NCBI GenBank assembly: GCA_964459445.1
Contig: CAYWMP010000021.1
Coordinates: forward strand, 1 to 46,015
DNA: 46,015 nt
Reading direction: 5' to 3'
Source: CAYWMP01 sp964459445
GTDB lineage: Bacteria > Desulfobacterota > DSM-4660 > Desulfatiglandales > HGW-15
The notes under the pieces were generated by a model, which worked only from the letters and a program-made list of their open reading frames with translations, ran no database searches and was not told where the DNA came from. A program made the translations under genes and the position numbers. This document shows positions 1-8,856 of the stretch, piece by piece; position 1 is the stretch's first letter, and the number at the start of each line of letters is the position of its first letter.

Positions 1-1
1 A

Positions 2-382
2 AAAACCTATTTGGGAATGGCCATAAGGGCAGCATCAGACGATGAGATGGGTGCGAGAGTAACGGGGGTTAATACCAAAGCCATTTATGCGTGCGCCATG
101 GGGGTAGCCCTGATAACCGCCTCGGTGGCCGGTGTGTTAGCGGGAATGACCTTTATGTTCTATCCACATACAGGCCCGCAGTATCTGATCATTGCCTTTG
201 GGGTGGTCATTATCGGCGGGTTGGGCAGTTTAAAGGGAACACTGGTCGGTGGGGTGATCCTCGCGCAGGCCCAACTCATCGGAGCGCATGTCCTTGGGCC
301 CGGGTATCAATTGCTTGTTGGGTATCTTGTGCTTTTGATTGTTCTGGCATTGAAACCAGAGGGTCTATTCAAGAGGATCTAG
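2..382 (+). CDS. livH: Branched-chain-type ABC transporter permease, LivH family (5' end outside window)
   Basis: Inner-membrane permease subunit of a branched-chain amino acid/organic acid (HAAT family) ABC importer. Only the C-terminal ~126 residues are present; the frame is already open at base 2. The visible part has the conserved cytoplasmic loop (MAIRAASDDEMGARVTGVN, matching the 'RAxxQDxxxAxxxGIN' signature of LivH), then about three membrane segments and a short basic tail ending FKRI. The stop lies 7 bases before the LivM start, so the two are co-transcribed. LivF/LivG ATPases are expected to the left of the window. The substrate is unknown, but the nearby acyl-CoA synthetase and a Liv-type binding protein hint at an aromatic or organic acid. 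Confidence 0.9.
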   Translation, partial: KTYLGMAIRAASDDEMGARVTGVNTKAIYACAMGVALITASVAGVLAGMTFMFYPHTGPQYLIIAFGVVIIGGLGSLKGTLVGGVILAQAQLIGAHVLGPGYQLLVGYLVLLIVLALKPEGLFKRI

Positions 383-389
383 AGACAAC

Positions 390-1337
390 ATGGCAATTCA
401 AAGCACCAAATACGGCTTGCCCATAGCAGGATTCTTTTTTCTGTTTCTCGGCATGGTTCCGATGTGGGGATCAGGCTATGCCCAGCTCTTTTTTCTCCTG
501 TTCTGTCTCTATTTCACTATGTCACAGATGTGGAATCTTTTGGCAGGATACGGCGGCATGCTGTCCCTTGGTCAACAGTCCTTTATAGGTTTAAGCGGTT
601 ACACGGTCGCAGTAATGACGGGCTATTATGCCGCGAATGTTTGGCTGAGCGTTCTCATTGGCGGGGTATTCTCCGTTCTTCTCGCCCTGTTCATGTCGCT
701 CTTTATTTTCAGGATGAAGGGGATCTATTTCGCGATCGCCACCTGGATATTTGCAGAGATTCTGTTGCTTTTGTTCGGCAATTGGAAATATGTGAAATAC
801 GGTTCAGGCCTATTCATCAAACCATCCGAACCGCCATCGATGACAACCCTGTATTATGCATCTTTTATTTTGGCTCTTTGTGCCCTGGTACTCATGTATA
901 TCATTTTGCGTTCCAGGATCGGGTTGGGCCTAATGGCCATGAGGGATAACGAAGAAGTATCCGAGACGGTCGGTGTGAAGGTGTTTCGAATAAAGCTCTT
1001 CTGTTTTCTGGTTTCCGCTTTCGTAACCGGTCTGACGGCGGGGGTTTTATACATTTTTCAGATATACATACAACCCTACAAGGCCTTTTCCATTGATTGG
1101 ACAGTCATATTCGTCTTCATCGTCATCATCGGCGGGATAGGGACCATAGAGGGGCCGATTGTGGGGACTTTGATTTATGTGATTCTTTCACAATGGCTGG
1201 CAGAGTACGGGCATGTGAGTTTGCTTATCATGGGGCTTGTCGCCATTTTGATCATACTCATGGCGCCCAAAGGCATCATGGGAACGCTAAAAGAGAAGAC
1301 CGGCTATGAAGTGATTTCCCTTCGACGAACTGCATAG
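390..1337 (+). CDS. livM: Branched-chain-type ABC transporter permease, LivM family
   Basis: Second permease subunit of the HAAT-family importer. The 315-residue product has 8-9 hydrophobic segments and the typical LivM features: an N-terminal LAGYGGMLSLGQQSFIGLSG stretch (about residues 50-69) and the loop SRIGLGLMAMRDNEEVSETVGV (IGLxLxAxRDNExxAxxxGV signature). Its length is normal for the family. It starts 7 bases after the preceding permease stop, with only a weak purine-rich ribosome site. A matching periplasmic binding protein gene lies convergently at 2137-3429; the ATPase genes are not in the window. Confidence 0.92.
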   Translation: MAIQSTKYGLPIAGFFFLFLGMVPMWGSGYAQLFFLLFCLYFTMSQMWNLLAGYGGMLSLGQQSFIGLSGYTVAVMTGYYAANVWLSVLIGGVFSVLLALFMSLFIFRMKGIYFAIATWIFAEILLLLFGNWKYVKYGSGLFIKPSEPPSMTTLYYASFILALCALVLMYIILRSRIGLGLMAMRDNEEVSETVGVKVFRIKLFCFLVSAFVTGLTAGVLYIFQIYIQPYKAFSIDWTVIFVFIVIIGGIGTIEGPIVGTLIYVILSQWLAEYGHVSLLIMGLVAILIILMAPKGIMGTLKEKTGYEVISLRRTA

Positions 1338-1399
1338 GAAACGACTCTTGATAACCGGGGAAAATTTGTTGAACGAGGATTCTTAACTGGAGGAACGAC

Positions 1400-2074
1400 A
1401 TGGGAAAAACAAAGCTGATTAGCAGAAGGGTTTTCTGCAAATTTCTGATTGGTTCTTTGCTGGCTCCCAGCGTGTATGCCAAGCAAAATCAACCCTGGCA
1501 ATTCGCCCAAGGGAAGAAACAGTTCGTTCAAAGGCCAGGAAATGACATTTTAGTACTGTATTATTCTTTCAGCGGAAATACCGAGGCAATGGCTAGGTTG
1601 ATCGCATCCCGCTATCAGGCGGATCTGATTCAAATAGATGCCGAAGAATACACCAACGATTTTATTGGTAATAGCCGTGCCGGCATCGATGCATGGACCG
1701 AAAAGCGAGACTCCACAATCGATCCGGACACTATTGGTTTGAATCGCTATCGTTTTATTTTTTTGGGGTCTCCCATTTGGTGGTATCGTCCTGCTGTGCC
1801 ATTATGGACTTTTGCTTCGAAAAACAGCTTTCAAAGTCAGAATATCGTCCTGTTTAATACCTTCAACAGTCGTTTTAAAGACAAGTATATCTATGAGTTT
1901 TCAGACCTGGTAAAATCAAAGGGAGGGGATTTGGTTGACCATGTATATATAAGACGAGGTCGCTGGTATAATCAACTTGATCGAAAGGAGCTGATTGAAC
2001 AGGTCAAAACACAGCTAAAGTCTAATGAAACTCAGTGGGATCTCAAATCCCGAATCGCTCCAAAATCAGGATAG
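1400..2074 (+). CDS. Exported flavodoxin-family protein
   Basis: The 224-residue product starts with a basic, twin-arginine-containing leader (SRRVFCKFLIGSLLAP, residues 9-24) and continues into a flavodoxin fold. The FMN phosphate-binding loop is YYSFSGNTEAMA (about residues 53-64). A later GSPIWWYRPAVP stretch is typical of the WrbA/flavodoxin_4-like subfamily. The start is supported by a GGAGG ribosome site 7 bases upstream. It probably binds FMN and acts as an electron carrier or quinone reductase, possibly outside the cytoplasm given the leader. It follows livM by 62 bases and may be transcribed with it. The substrate is not predictable. Confidence 0.8.
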   Translation: MGKTKLISRRVFCKFLIGSLLAPSVYAKQNQPWQFAQGKKQFVQRPGNDILVLYYSFSGNTEAMARLIASRYQADLIQIDAEEYTNDFIGNSRAGIDAWTEKRDSTIDPDTIGLNRYRFIFLGSPIWWYRPAVPLWTFASKNSFQSQNIVLFNTFNSRFKDKYIYEFSDLVKSKGGDLVDHVYIRRGRWYNQLDRKELIEQVKTQLKSNETQWDLKSRIAPKSG

Positions 2075-2136
2075 AAATCCCAAGCGTGTAGGAGTATGTA
2101 ATGAGGCCATTTTAGTCATTGCGGAAGAACTCTTCT

Positions 2137-3429
2137 CTATTTGGGAAGCGGGAAAATCATATTTGCCGTTTTTGGTATAAAGGGACTCATTTTGTTGTGC
2201 ACGATTTCCAGTTCCCAGGGCCACTTCTTCCCCTTGACCCACTGCCCGCCTGCCAGAGACACCTCACTGTAGTGATCGCTGTTGAATTTCACTGGTCCCA
2301 CAACCGTGTTGAGATCAGTCTGCTCCAGGGCTTTTCTGATTTTTTCCTTATCGAAGCTTCTTGCCCGCTTAAGGGCATCATAGGCAATTTCAAACCCGGC
2401 GTATTTATACCCCATAGGCTGGCTCCATTGTTTGCCGTTCTCCTTTTCCCAGGCTTCGCAAAGCTCTCTGCAGGTCTGGCCGGTTAACGATGATTTAAAG
2501 GGATGATAGGGACTCCACCATATCTCCACCGTCAGCCCATTGGGCAGGTTCCCTCCAAGGGCGCCGACTGCAGAGGGGAAGAGCAGGGCCTTTGCGACCG
2601 TCGCAATTTTTGGAATGAAACCCTGCTGATGGCACTGTCTCCAAACCGTGATCCAATCAGGGGGAATCATCACAGGCATAAGGATATCCACTTTCTCCTT
2701 TTTAAACCTGTTGATGAAGGTGCTGAAGTCCTTGGTAAAAAAAGGAAATCGCCCCGGATCCACGACATTATATCCACTGGCCGGCAATCTCTTGGCAAAC
2801 AGATCTGCAAACAAAGAGCCGTCCGCATCATTGGGCCAAAGTCCACCAACCACCCGGTTTGTCCTATGGCTGACTTCATCCCACATGGAGATATAGAGGT
2901 CGATCAATGAGTCGGCCCGCCAAAAGACATGAAAGCACCACTTGTAAGGTCCGCCAGACATCCATGCATCCACAGGGGCATCCAGGGACACGCAAGGGAC
3001 GCCGTATCTCTCACAGACAGAACTCACGGGATTGACGGTGTCGGGCGTGTGCATGACGACCATCATATCGACCTTGTCTTTGATGATCAGTTTTGAAGCG
3101 AGTTCCGCCGCCTTTGTAGGATTGCTTTCCGTGTCAATAAGCTTCAGCTTGACAGGGACACTCTTGCCGAGTTCTTCAATATAAACGCCTCCGAGTTTAT
3201 TCATGGCCTCTACGGCTTTATTATCGGCCCAGGGGGATGCCTCACCGAAATCTGCGAGTGGTCCGGTTGACGGGTTGGGGTGACCGATCAACACGTAGTC
3301 TCGCTTTGCAGCAAAGGCCTTACGGGCCAAAGAAGGGACGACCGATGAGGCGGTGAGGGCCGCGCCTGCAATACCCGCCGTTTTCATGAAATCGCGTCGC
3401 GTGATACCAGGTTCCTTCGGTGTATTCAT
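2137..3429 (-). CDS. Branched-chain-type ABC transporter substrate-binding protein (Tat leader)
   Basis: Periplasmic type-1 solute-binding protein of the LivJ/LivK kind, 430 residues. The N-terminus is a twin-arginine signal (TRRDFMKTAG, about residues 10-19) followed by a hydrophobic stretch and AxA cleavage site near AKAFAA. The mature part opens with VLIGHPNPSTGPLADFGE, the usual ligand-binding start of Peripla_BP_6 proteins. A good AAAGGAT ribosome site precedes the ATG. It converges with the LivH/LivM row and is the last gene of the SDR/acyl-CoA synthetase row on the minus strand, so it likely supplies that importer. The ligand is unknown; an aromatic or short organic acid is a guess from neighbours. 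Confidence 0.88.
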   Translation of the reverse strand: MNTPKEPGITRRDFMKTAGIAGAALTASSVVPSLARKAFAAKRDYVLIGHPNPSTGPLADFGEASPWADNKAVEAMNKLGGVYIEELGKSVPVKLKLIDTESNPTKAAELASKLIIKDKVDMMVVMHTPDTVNPVSSVCERYGVPCVSLDAPVDAWMSGGPYKWCFHVFWRADSLIDLYISMWDEVSHRTNRVVGGLWPNDADGSLFADLFAKRLPASGYNVVDPGRFPFFTKDFSTFINRFKKEKVDILMPVMIPPDWITVWRQCHQQGFIPKIATVAKALLFPSAVGALGGNLPNGLTVEIWWSPYHPFKSSLTGQTCRELCEAWEKENGKQWSQPMGYKYAGFEIAYDALKRARSFDKEKIRKALEQTDLNTVVGPVKFNSDHYSEVSLAGGQWVKGKKWPWELEIVHNKMSPFIPKTANMIFPLPK

Positions 3430-3538
3430 GATTCTATCCTTTCTCCAGTACGTTTTCAGTTATCCGGTTGAAAATGTAATGTTGAAGATCCTATCATCCG
3501 AGAGCAAGAGACAGGGATTATGCCTAAAAAGGGCCTTA

Positions 3539-3750
3539 GCTACGGTCAGATTCTTATTTTCAAGTCCTATCTATAGGATTCAGTGGCGGTTCCCGCAGAT
3601 GGAAGGGTTCAATAGAACCTCCATTTCATGGAAAAGGACATTCTGCAAGGGATTTTGAAGCGTGAACCCTCCCACCTGCGGGAACGGCAGAAATCGGTGG
3701 AATTTTTCTTGAGATAGGACTTGAAAATAAGAATCCGACCTCCGCTATTG
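3539..3750. repeat. Long-hairpin intergenic repeat, copy 1
   Basis: A 212-base element that folds back on itself. The outer arms (3550-3572 and 3712-3734) are perfect 23-base inverted repeats, and inner arms around GTTCCCGCAGATGGAAGGGTT and its partner near 3664-3687 also pair. A second copy in the same orientation lies at 5573-5786. Both sit in gaps between minus-strand genes, flanking the acyl-CoA synthetase gene. No protein is encoded. It could be a MITE, an ERIC-like element, or a structured RNA within the transcript. Confidence 0.85.
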
Positions 3751-3814
3751 ACCTCGCTAACAGGATGCTCCATGAATCCTGTTCCAAATTTTCCTCTCTA
3801 TATGCCTAATCCTT

Positions 3815-5491
3815 CTATGTTGGTTCACGGAGGGAACGGCGTAGAAATTTGCCCGTGAGGGTCTTTGGGATTTCGGGGACGATTTCCACCTGTCTTGGGT
3901 ATTTATAGGCGGCTATGCGATCCTTACAGAAAGAGATAATGTCTTCGGGTTTAGCGGCATCCTCCTTGCCCTCTTTGAGGGCCACAAAGGCTTTGACGGT
4001 TTCGCCTCGATAGTCATCGGGGACGCCCACAACGGCTGTTTCTTTGACAGCGGGATGTTGATAGATCACATCTTCGACATCCCGGGGCCATACCTTATAA
4101 CCGGAAGCCACAATCAGATCCTTCTTGCGATCCACTACATAAAACCAGCCCTCCTCATCCATCTTGCCTACGTCGCCGGTAAAAAGCCAACCATCTTTTA
4201 TGGCATGGCTTGTTTCCTCAGGTTTCTGCCAGTAACCCGGGACGACCATAGGACCGGAGTCAACGATCTCGCCTATATCGCCCGGGAAAAGGTCCTTTGC
4301 CCCATCATTCAGATCAACGATTTTGATAACACTATTGGGAATGGGCAGGCCCACGGACAGGGCGCCCGTTTCGGGATCAACCGGGGCGCGCTCTAGCCAG
4401 GGCACCAAATGGGAAGGGGAGGTCGTCTCGGTCATACCATAGACATTGTAGATGTATTGCCCGGTCATTTCTTGAAATTGACTCACGATCGCCTCAGACA
4501 CGGGGGCTCCCCCGCTATAGGCCTTCACAAAACTGGTTAGATCCCGATTGGTGATATCCGGATGGTTCATCAAGGCGATGAAGACCGTTATAGAGGCAAC
4601 GGTCATCGTGGCCTTCCATTGTTCTATGAGTCTTAGGGATTCGCCGGCATCGAAGCGATAATAGAGTATGACCGGGCTTCCTAAAAGGGCCGCAATCGCC
4701 AGGTGCGCCACCTCGCCTGTCACATGAAAAAGGGGAGCCACCCCCAGGATAATGTCGCTCTCATCCATTTGGAGCATGGCTTTATAGACACGGGCATTGA
4801 ACGCGATATTTCCGTGAGTGTTCATGGCGCCTTTGGGGGGTCCGGTCGTTCCGGAGGTGTAGGTCAAATAAGCCACGTCATCCGGCGAAATAATGGGGTA
4901 ATGAACCGCCCTGTTATCAAAGCGCTTCAACAACTCAAACATGTCGAGGGTACCTTCGACATGGGGCCTCTCCAGGTCCTTTAATAGGGCAGGGGTTTCG
5001 AGATGGTCGGGATAAAGATCCAGGGATGATGTCGTGATGATATGTTCGACAGAGGTGTCCTCAAAGATGGACAAATCCAGGGCACAAGCAATTTCATTTA
5101 GTGTAATAAAAAGTCTGGCATTGGAGTCCTCGCAAAAATAGATAAGCTCCTTTTCTTTGTACATGGGGTTCAGGGGAACAACAATGGCGCCCATTTTCCA
5201 AGTCGCATAGGTGGCTATGGGGAACTGGGGGACATTCTGGAGATCAATGACGATTCGATCCCCTTTCATGAGCCCCATGTTGACAAAGGCTGCTGCTAAT
5301 GAATCCGAAAGACGGTCTATCTCGCCATAGGAGATGGTATGATCAAAGAAATGAACGGCCGGAGCATCGGGGTTTTTGGCGGCGGAGGATATGAAGTCCC
5401 CAATGGCGGTGTCCGGGGTTATTCGGAGATCATGGGGTGCCCAATCCGGGTAATGCCTTAACCAAGGCCTTTTTTCATAGATGGATTCCAA
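3815..5491 (-). CDS. AMP-forming acyl-CoA synthetase / long-chain-fatty-acid-CoA ligase family
   Basis: Cytoplasmic ANL-superfamily enzyme that activates a carboxylic acid with ATP and joins it to CoA. The 558-residue product has the P-loop-like YTSGTTGPPKGAM motif (about residue 210), the YNVYGMTETTSPSH motif, GWLFTGDVGKMDEEGWFYVVDR with the hinge region, and the C-terminal catalytic lysine context PKTLTGKFLRR. Length is normal. A GGGAG ribosome site lies upstream of the ATG. It lies between an SDR and a Liv-type binding protein on the same strand, suggesting uptake and CoA activation of an organic acid. Substrate (fatty, dicarboxylic or aromatic acid) is undetermined. Confidence 0.93.
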   Translation of the reverse strand: MESIYEKRPWLRHYPDWAPHDLRITPDTAIGDFISSAAKNPDAPAVHFFDHTISYGEIDRLSDSLAAAFVNMGLMKGDRIVIDLQNVPQFPIATYATWKMGAIVVPLNPMYKEKELIYFCEDSNARLFITLNEIACALDLSIFEDTSVEHIITTSSLDLYPDHLETPALLKDLERPHVEGTLDMFELLKRFDNRAVHYPIISPDDVAYLTYTSGTTGPPKGAMNTHGNIAFNARVYKAMLQMDESDIILGVAPLFHVTGEVAHLAIAALLGSPVILYYRFDAGESLRLIEQWKATMTVASITVFIALMNHPDITNRDLTSFVKAYSGGAPVSEAIVSQFQEMTGQYIYNVYGMTETTSPSHLVPWLERAPVDPETGALSVGLPIPNSVIKIVDLNDGAKDLFPGDIGEIVDSGPMVVPGYWQKPEETSHAIKDGWLFTGDVGKMDEEGWFYVVDRKKDLIVASGYKVWPRDVEDVIYQHPAVKETAVVGVPDDYRGETVKAFVALKEGKEDAAKPEDIISFCKDRIAAYKYPRQVEIVPEIPKTLTGKFLRRSLREPT

Positions 5492-5572
5492 AACTACTCC
5501 CTTTTAATTCATTACAGGAATCTTCCGTTCTGAAGGAATAAAAAACAGAGACTGTGCTTTATCATATTCATT

Positions 5573-5786
5573 GCTACGGTCGAGTTCATTTTTTCAAGCC
5601 CTATCTATAGGATTCATGGGCGGTTCCCACAGATGGAAGGGTTCAATAGAACATGTCATTTCATTGGAAAGAGCTATTCTGCTAGGGGTTTTGTGGCGTG
5701 AACCCTCCCATCTGCGGGAACGGCAAAGTTCGGTGGAATTCTTTTTGAGATAGGGCTTGAAAAAAAGAATCCGACCTCCGCTATTG
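5573..5786. repeat. Long-hairpin intergenic repeat, copy 2
   Basis: A 214-base relative of the element at 3539-3750, in direct orientation. It starts with the same GCTACGGTC, has the same central GCAGATGGAAGGGTTCAATAG-type arm and ends CCGACCTCCGCTATTG. Substitutions lie in both arms; the outer arms here (TTCAAGCCCTATCT and AGATAGGGCTTGAA) have changed together (GCC/GGC in place of TCC/GGA), so base-pairing is kept. It lies between the SDR and acyl-CoA synthetase genes. No coding sequence is seen in 5492-5892. Confidence 0.85.
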
Positions 5787-5892
5787 CTAAAGTTTGTATT
5801 TAACTCGGACGCCCTAATGAGGCGTAAACTCAAAGCCTGTTACTCTTGGCCATGATTTTTGCTTCGCGATGCGCCGATGAACGAAATACCCT

Positions 5893-6657
5893 TTACCAGG
5901 CGGTCCAACCGCCATCGATATACAGGGTTTGGCCGGTGATGAAATCCGAGGCTGGGGCTGCGAGGAAGATAACAATGCCTTCCAATTCATGGGGATATCC
6001 CCATCGCCCCATAGGCGTGCGTTCATTGATGAAGTTGAATCGTTCGGGATCGTTACGAAGCTGGGCCACAAGCACGGTTTCAAAATAGGTGGGTCCAATG
6101 GCGTTGACGCACACACCCTTTTGAGCCCATTCGAGGGCCATGACCTTTGTCATCTGATCAACGCCGCCTTTGGATGAGGCATAGGCCAGTAGGTTTGGCA
6201 AAGCCACGGTCCCCATGATTGAACTCATATTAATGACCTTGCCGTAACCCCTTTCCAGCATCTGGGGAACCACGGCTTGTGCGACAAGGAAATATCCTTT
6301 TAGGTTGGTGTTGATGATTCGATCCCAGTCCTCCTCGGAGAACTCGAGGACCGGCACCCGATGGTTGACCCCGGCATTATTGACCAGAATGTCGATTCTG
6401 TTGAAATGGTCGAGGATTTGGTCGACCCCTTTTTGAACACTTTCCTTGATGCTCACGTCCAGAAAGAAACCAGCGGCATTGCGGCCAAGATCCTTAATGT
6501 TTCCGGATACCCTCTCCAGGTCATCCTTGCTCCGTCCGCAAATCGCAACATCGGCACCGGCCTTGGCCAAGGCGCCTGCCGCAACTTCCCCCAGGCCACG
6601 GGTGCTGCCCGTCACCATGGCCACCTTTCCACTGAGGTCAAATATCTCCAATGACAT
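5893..6657 (-). CDS. Short-chain dehydrogenase/reductase (FabG-like)
   Basis: NAD(P)-dependent classical SDR, 254 residues, the usual length. The dinucleotide-binding TGSTRGLG lies at residues 16-23, NNAG in the central region, the catalytic Ser in INMSSIMGT, and the YASSK catalytic Tyr/Lys pair. The C-terminal TGQTLYIDGGWTAW is the standard ending. It is the first gene of the minus-strand row with the acyl-CoA synthetase and the Liv-type binding protein. A role in oxidising a hydroxyl-acyl or alcohol intermediate of the activated acid is plausible but unproven. Confidence 0.92.
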   Translation of the reverse strand: MSLEIFDLSGKVAMVTGSTRGLGEVAAGALAKAGADVAICGRSKDDLERVSGNIKDLGRNAAGFFLDVSIKESVQKGVDQILDHFNRIDILVNNAGVNHRVPVLEFSEEDWDRIINTNLKGYFLVAQAVVPQMLERGYGKVINMSSIMGTVALPNLLAYASSKGGVDQMTKVMALEWAQKGVCVNAIGPTYFETVLVAQLRNDPERFNFINERTPMGRWGYPHELEGIVIFLAAPASDFITGQTLYIDGGWTAW

Positions 6658-6825
6658 CCCTGCTTTTCTTTAACTGGTTTACAAAGATAAAAAATTTGCT
6701 GTCACTCATTTCACATGCAAACGTGATAGTACAAATGCATTTGAAGACTCTTTCTAGCAGGCTGTTTAAGTAGCATCGTCTAAAGCGAGGTTCACGTCAA
6801 GAACAAATCAGGCATTAGACCATGC

Positions 6826-6843
6826 CTTTGACCTAGGTCAAAG
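6826..6843. promoter_or_regulatory. CRP/FNR-type palindromic operator
   Basis: A perfect 18-base palindrome, CTTTGACCTAGGTCAAAG, containing TTGAC-N4-GTCAA. This is the arrangement recognised by FNR/CRP-superfamily regulators (FNR itself prefers TTGAT-N4-ATCAA). It ends 62 bases upstream of the GTG start of the polyferredoxin gene at 6906, a fitting place for anaerobic or nitrosative control. The cognate regulator is not in the window. Confidence 0.6.
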
Positions 6844-6905
6844 AAATATGCAAGGGCGCCTGCTACGTTTATTCATAAAAAAAGTGAATAATTCCGGAAG
6901 GACTC

Positions 6906-8024
6906 GTGGAAAGAAAAAGAGACTTCATCAAAGATCTGATCAAAAACAACACCCAGTTCTATCGTAAGGTAATCCAGTATGGTTTTCTGATGACGATCAT
7001 TCTGATAGGGGCAAAATTTGCCATCTTCGTGAAACAACTCGAGTCGAGTTTACCCTTGACCGTTTCCAGGCCACCCGGCATTGAATCCTTCTTGCCCATC
7101 AGCTCATTGATCAGCCTGAAGTTTTGGCTCGTTTCAGGTGTCTTTAATCGCATCCATCCTTCGGGGCTCATCATCTTTATCATTATACTGGGCACGGCCA
7201 TTTTTCTGAAGCGGGGATTCTGCTCCTGGGTCTGTCCCTTCGGATTGCTCACCGAATATCTCAACCGGATTCATCGGATAATATTTAGAAAAGATCTGAA
7301 AGTGCCCCGATGGCTGGACTATCCTCTCCGGAGTTTGAAATATCTCCTGTTATTTTATTTCCTTTGGGTCATTGGGGTGAAAATGGATTCCTTCAGTTTA
7401 GAATACTTCATATACAGCCCCTACAACATGGTGGCCGACATAAAGATGCTCCACTTTTTCACCAATATATCGGCCTTTGCCTTTTGGACTCTCCTTATCC
7501 TGTTTGGGCTCTCCATCGTTCTTCGAAATTTCTGGTGTCGTTACCTCTGCCCCTACGGTGCATTGCTTGGGGTATTGAGCTTTTTGAGCCTCCTTAAGGT
7601 GCACCGCCACGTCGAAACCTGCACCCAATGCCGGAAGTGCACAAGGGTGTGCCCTGTGGATATCCAGGTCCATTCCACAAAAACCGTCCTGTCGGATGAA
7701 TGTCATGCCTGCCTGAAGTGCGTGAGTGTCTGCCCGGAAGAGAGGACGTTGTACTTGTCCGTGTTTTACAACCGATTCCTTGTGAAACCTTTAGCCTATG
7801 TGTTGCTTATCGCCTTTTTCTTTATAGGCGGATCGGCTCTTGGCAGGGTTGCGGGCTATTGGCAAAATGAGATATCAGTCAATGAATACACGTTCCATGT
7901 GAGTCATCTGGATCTTCCCTTTTATCAACACCGAAGAGGTCAAATCGCGGAATATAATATGGAGGCGTGGCTAAGGATGATGGAGCGAATTAGGGAAGGC
8001 GGAATGCAGAAGTCCGAAGGATAG
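6906..8024 (+). CDS. Membrane polyferredoxin, NapH/CcoG-like 4Fe-4S protein
   Basis: Integral membrane electron carrier of 372 residues with about five membrane segments. Two cytoplasmic-type CxxxCP motifs (FCSWVCPFG and WCRYLCPYG) precede two ferredoxin-like [4Fe-4S] motifs, CTQCRKCTRVCP and CHACLKCVSVCP, as in NapH, NosR C-terminus and related polyferredoxins. A last membrane segment and a short soluble tail follow. Start is GTG with GGAAGGA just upstream. Such proteins pass electrons between quinol and periplasmic or membrane redox enzymes. It stands alone behind an FNR-type palindrome, so its partner is unknown; the sulfur reductase modules downstream are candidates. Confidence 0.88.
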   Translation: MERKRDFIKDLIKNNTQFYRKVIQYGFLMTIILIGAKFAIFVKQLESSLPLTVSRPPGIESFLPISSLISLKFWLVSGVFNRIHPSGLIIFIIILGTAIFLKRGFCSWVCPFGLLTEYLNRIHRIIFRKDLKVPRWLDYPLRSLKYLLLFYFLWVIGVKMDSFSLEYFIYSPYNMVADIKMLHFFTNISAFAFWTLLILFGLSIVLRNFWCRYLCPYGALLGVLSFLSLLKVHRHVETCTQCRKCTRVCPVDIQVHSTKTVLSDECHACLKCVSVCPEERTLYLSVFYNRFLVKPLAYVLLIAFFFIGGSALGRVAGYWQNEISVNEYTFHVSHLDLPFYQHRRGQIAEYNMEAWLRMMERIREGGMQKSEG

Positions 8025-8110
8025 GGGAAGAATTGATTATTGAAGATTGAATATTGAAGATTTAGAAGATCAGAATTTATCGGGATGAATTCTCAAATTC
8101 AATATGCGAC

Positions 8111-8425
8111 TTATTTCCAGAGGTTTGATTTGGAGCTTTCACCTTCTTTTGTGCTCTTTTCCCGTTCCTTGGCCATGAGGGTCAACTGAGCAACCTCCTG
8201 CATGTACTTGTTCACTTCGCGCTCAACGTACTTCCTCAGATCCCCATCGTTTTCCTTGAGTGATCTTATGGTTTCCAGATCTGCTTTGAGGGCACGGATG
8301 CATCCGTTCGCAAAGGCAATTTTGATGACTCTGAATTCGTATTTGTCGATGTCTGCTGTGAGTGGCGATGGGATGAGAACGAACAAAACAAAAGCTATTA
8401 TGATTCCTATTATTCTCTTTTTCAT
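8111..8425 (-). CDS. Small exported protein of unknown function
   Basis: A 104-residue product with a clear Sec signal peptide (MKKRIIGIIIAFVLFVLIPSPLTA) followed by a short, charged, helix-rich mature part with one cysteine. I chose the ATG at 8425 because GGGGGTG lies about 8 bases upstream; an in-frame ATG 15 bases earlier has no well-spaced ribosome site. No family is recognised. The mature region is predicted by eye to be mostly alpha-helical (repeated Glu/Lys pattern). It is convergent with the polyferredoxin gene. Confidence 0.65.
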   Translation of the reverse strand: MKKRIIGIIIAFVLFVLIPSPLTADIDKYEFRVIKIAFANGCIRALKADLETIRSLKENDGDLRKYVEREVNKYMQEVAQLTLMAKEREKSTKEGESSKSNLWK

Positions 8426-8630
8426 GCCAATCACCCCCATCCTTTTAACATGGCCTCATAAGGAGGCCGGCTCAGGATGTTAATTGGGTCCCGGTACTTA
8501 CCTGCTTGCCTTAATTATAGAGCAAGTCCTATGCCGAAGAAGGTTTTCGGTTAACCTGTTGAAAATACATAAAATATTCTTGTGAGGCTTTTGGGGGGGT
8601 GAGGCCGGCATGTATACAAAAGATCAAGGC

Positions 8631-8650
8631 ATTTATCCAAAAGGATAAAT
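8631..8650. promoter_or_regulatory. Perfect 20-base palindrome, possible operator
   Basis: ATTTATCCAAAAGGATAAAT: strictly ATTTATCC-AAAA-GGATAAAT, with 8-base arms. It lies in the 431-base spacer between the small exported protein gene (minus) and tusA (plus), in which no convincing gene is seen. It could be a transcription-factor site for either divergent gene; no cognate family is recognised. Confidence 0.4.
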
Positions 8651-8856
8651 GTGGTTGAGTATTCGTGAACGCTCCCGGGGTAAACGATGGCCTTTTATCG
8701 CCATAATAAATTCTGAGTATGGCGCGAGAAAAAAGATTTGCGAATCTCAATGCAAATAGTTAAGGTTTCTCCAAACTGTTCAAACCGCTTGCCCCCATTA
8801 CCATGCTGGTAAGATGCAAATTGACACAAGTTCATTTTCCTAAGGAGGTTCATGAA

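Noticed and set aside
8529..8750. 73-residue minus-strand frame in the tusA upstream spacer
   Set aside because: No ribosome site, unusual composition, contains the palindrome; taken as non-coding.
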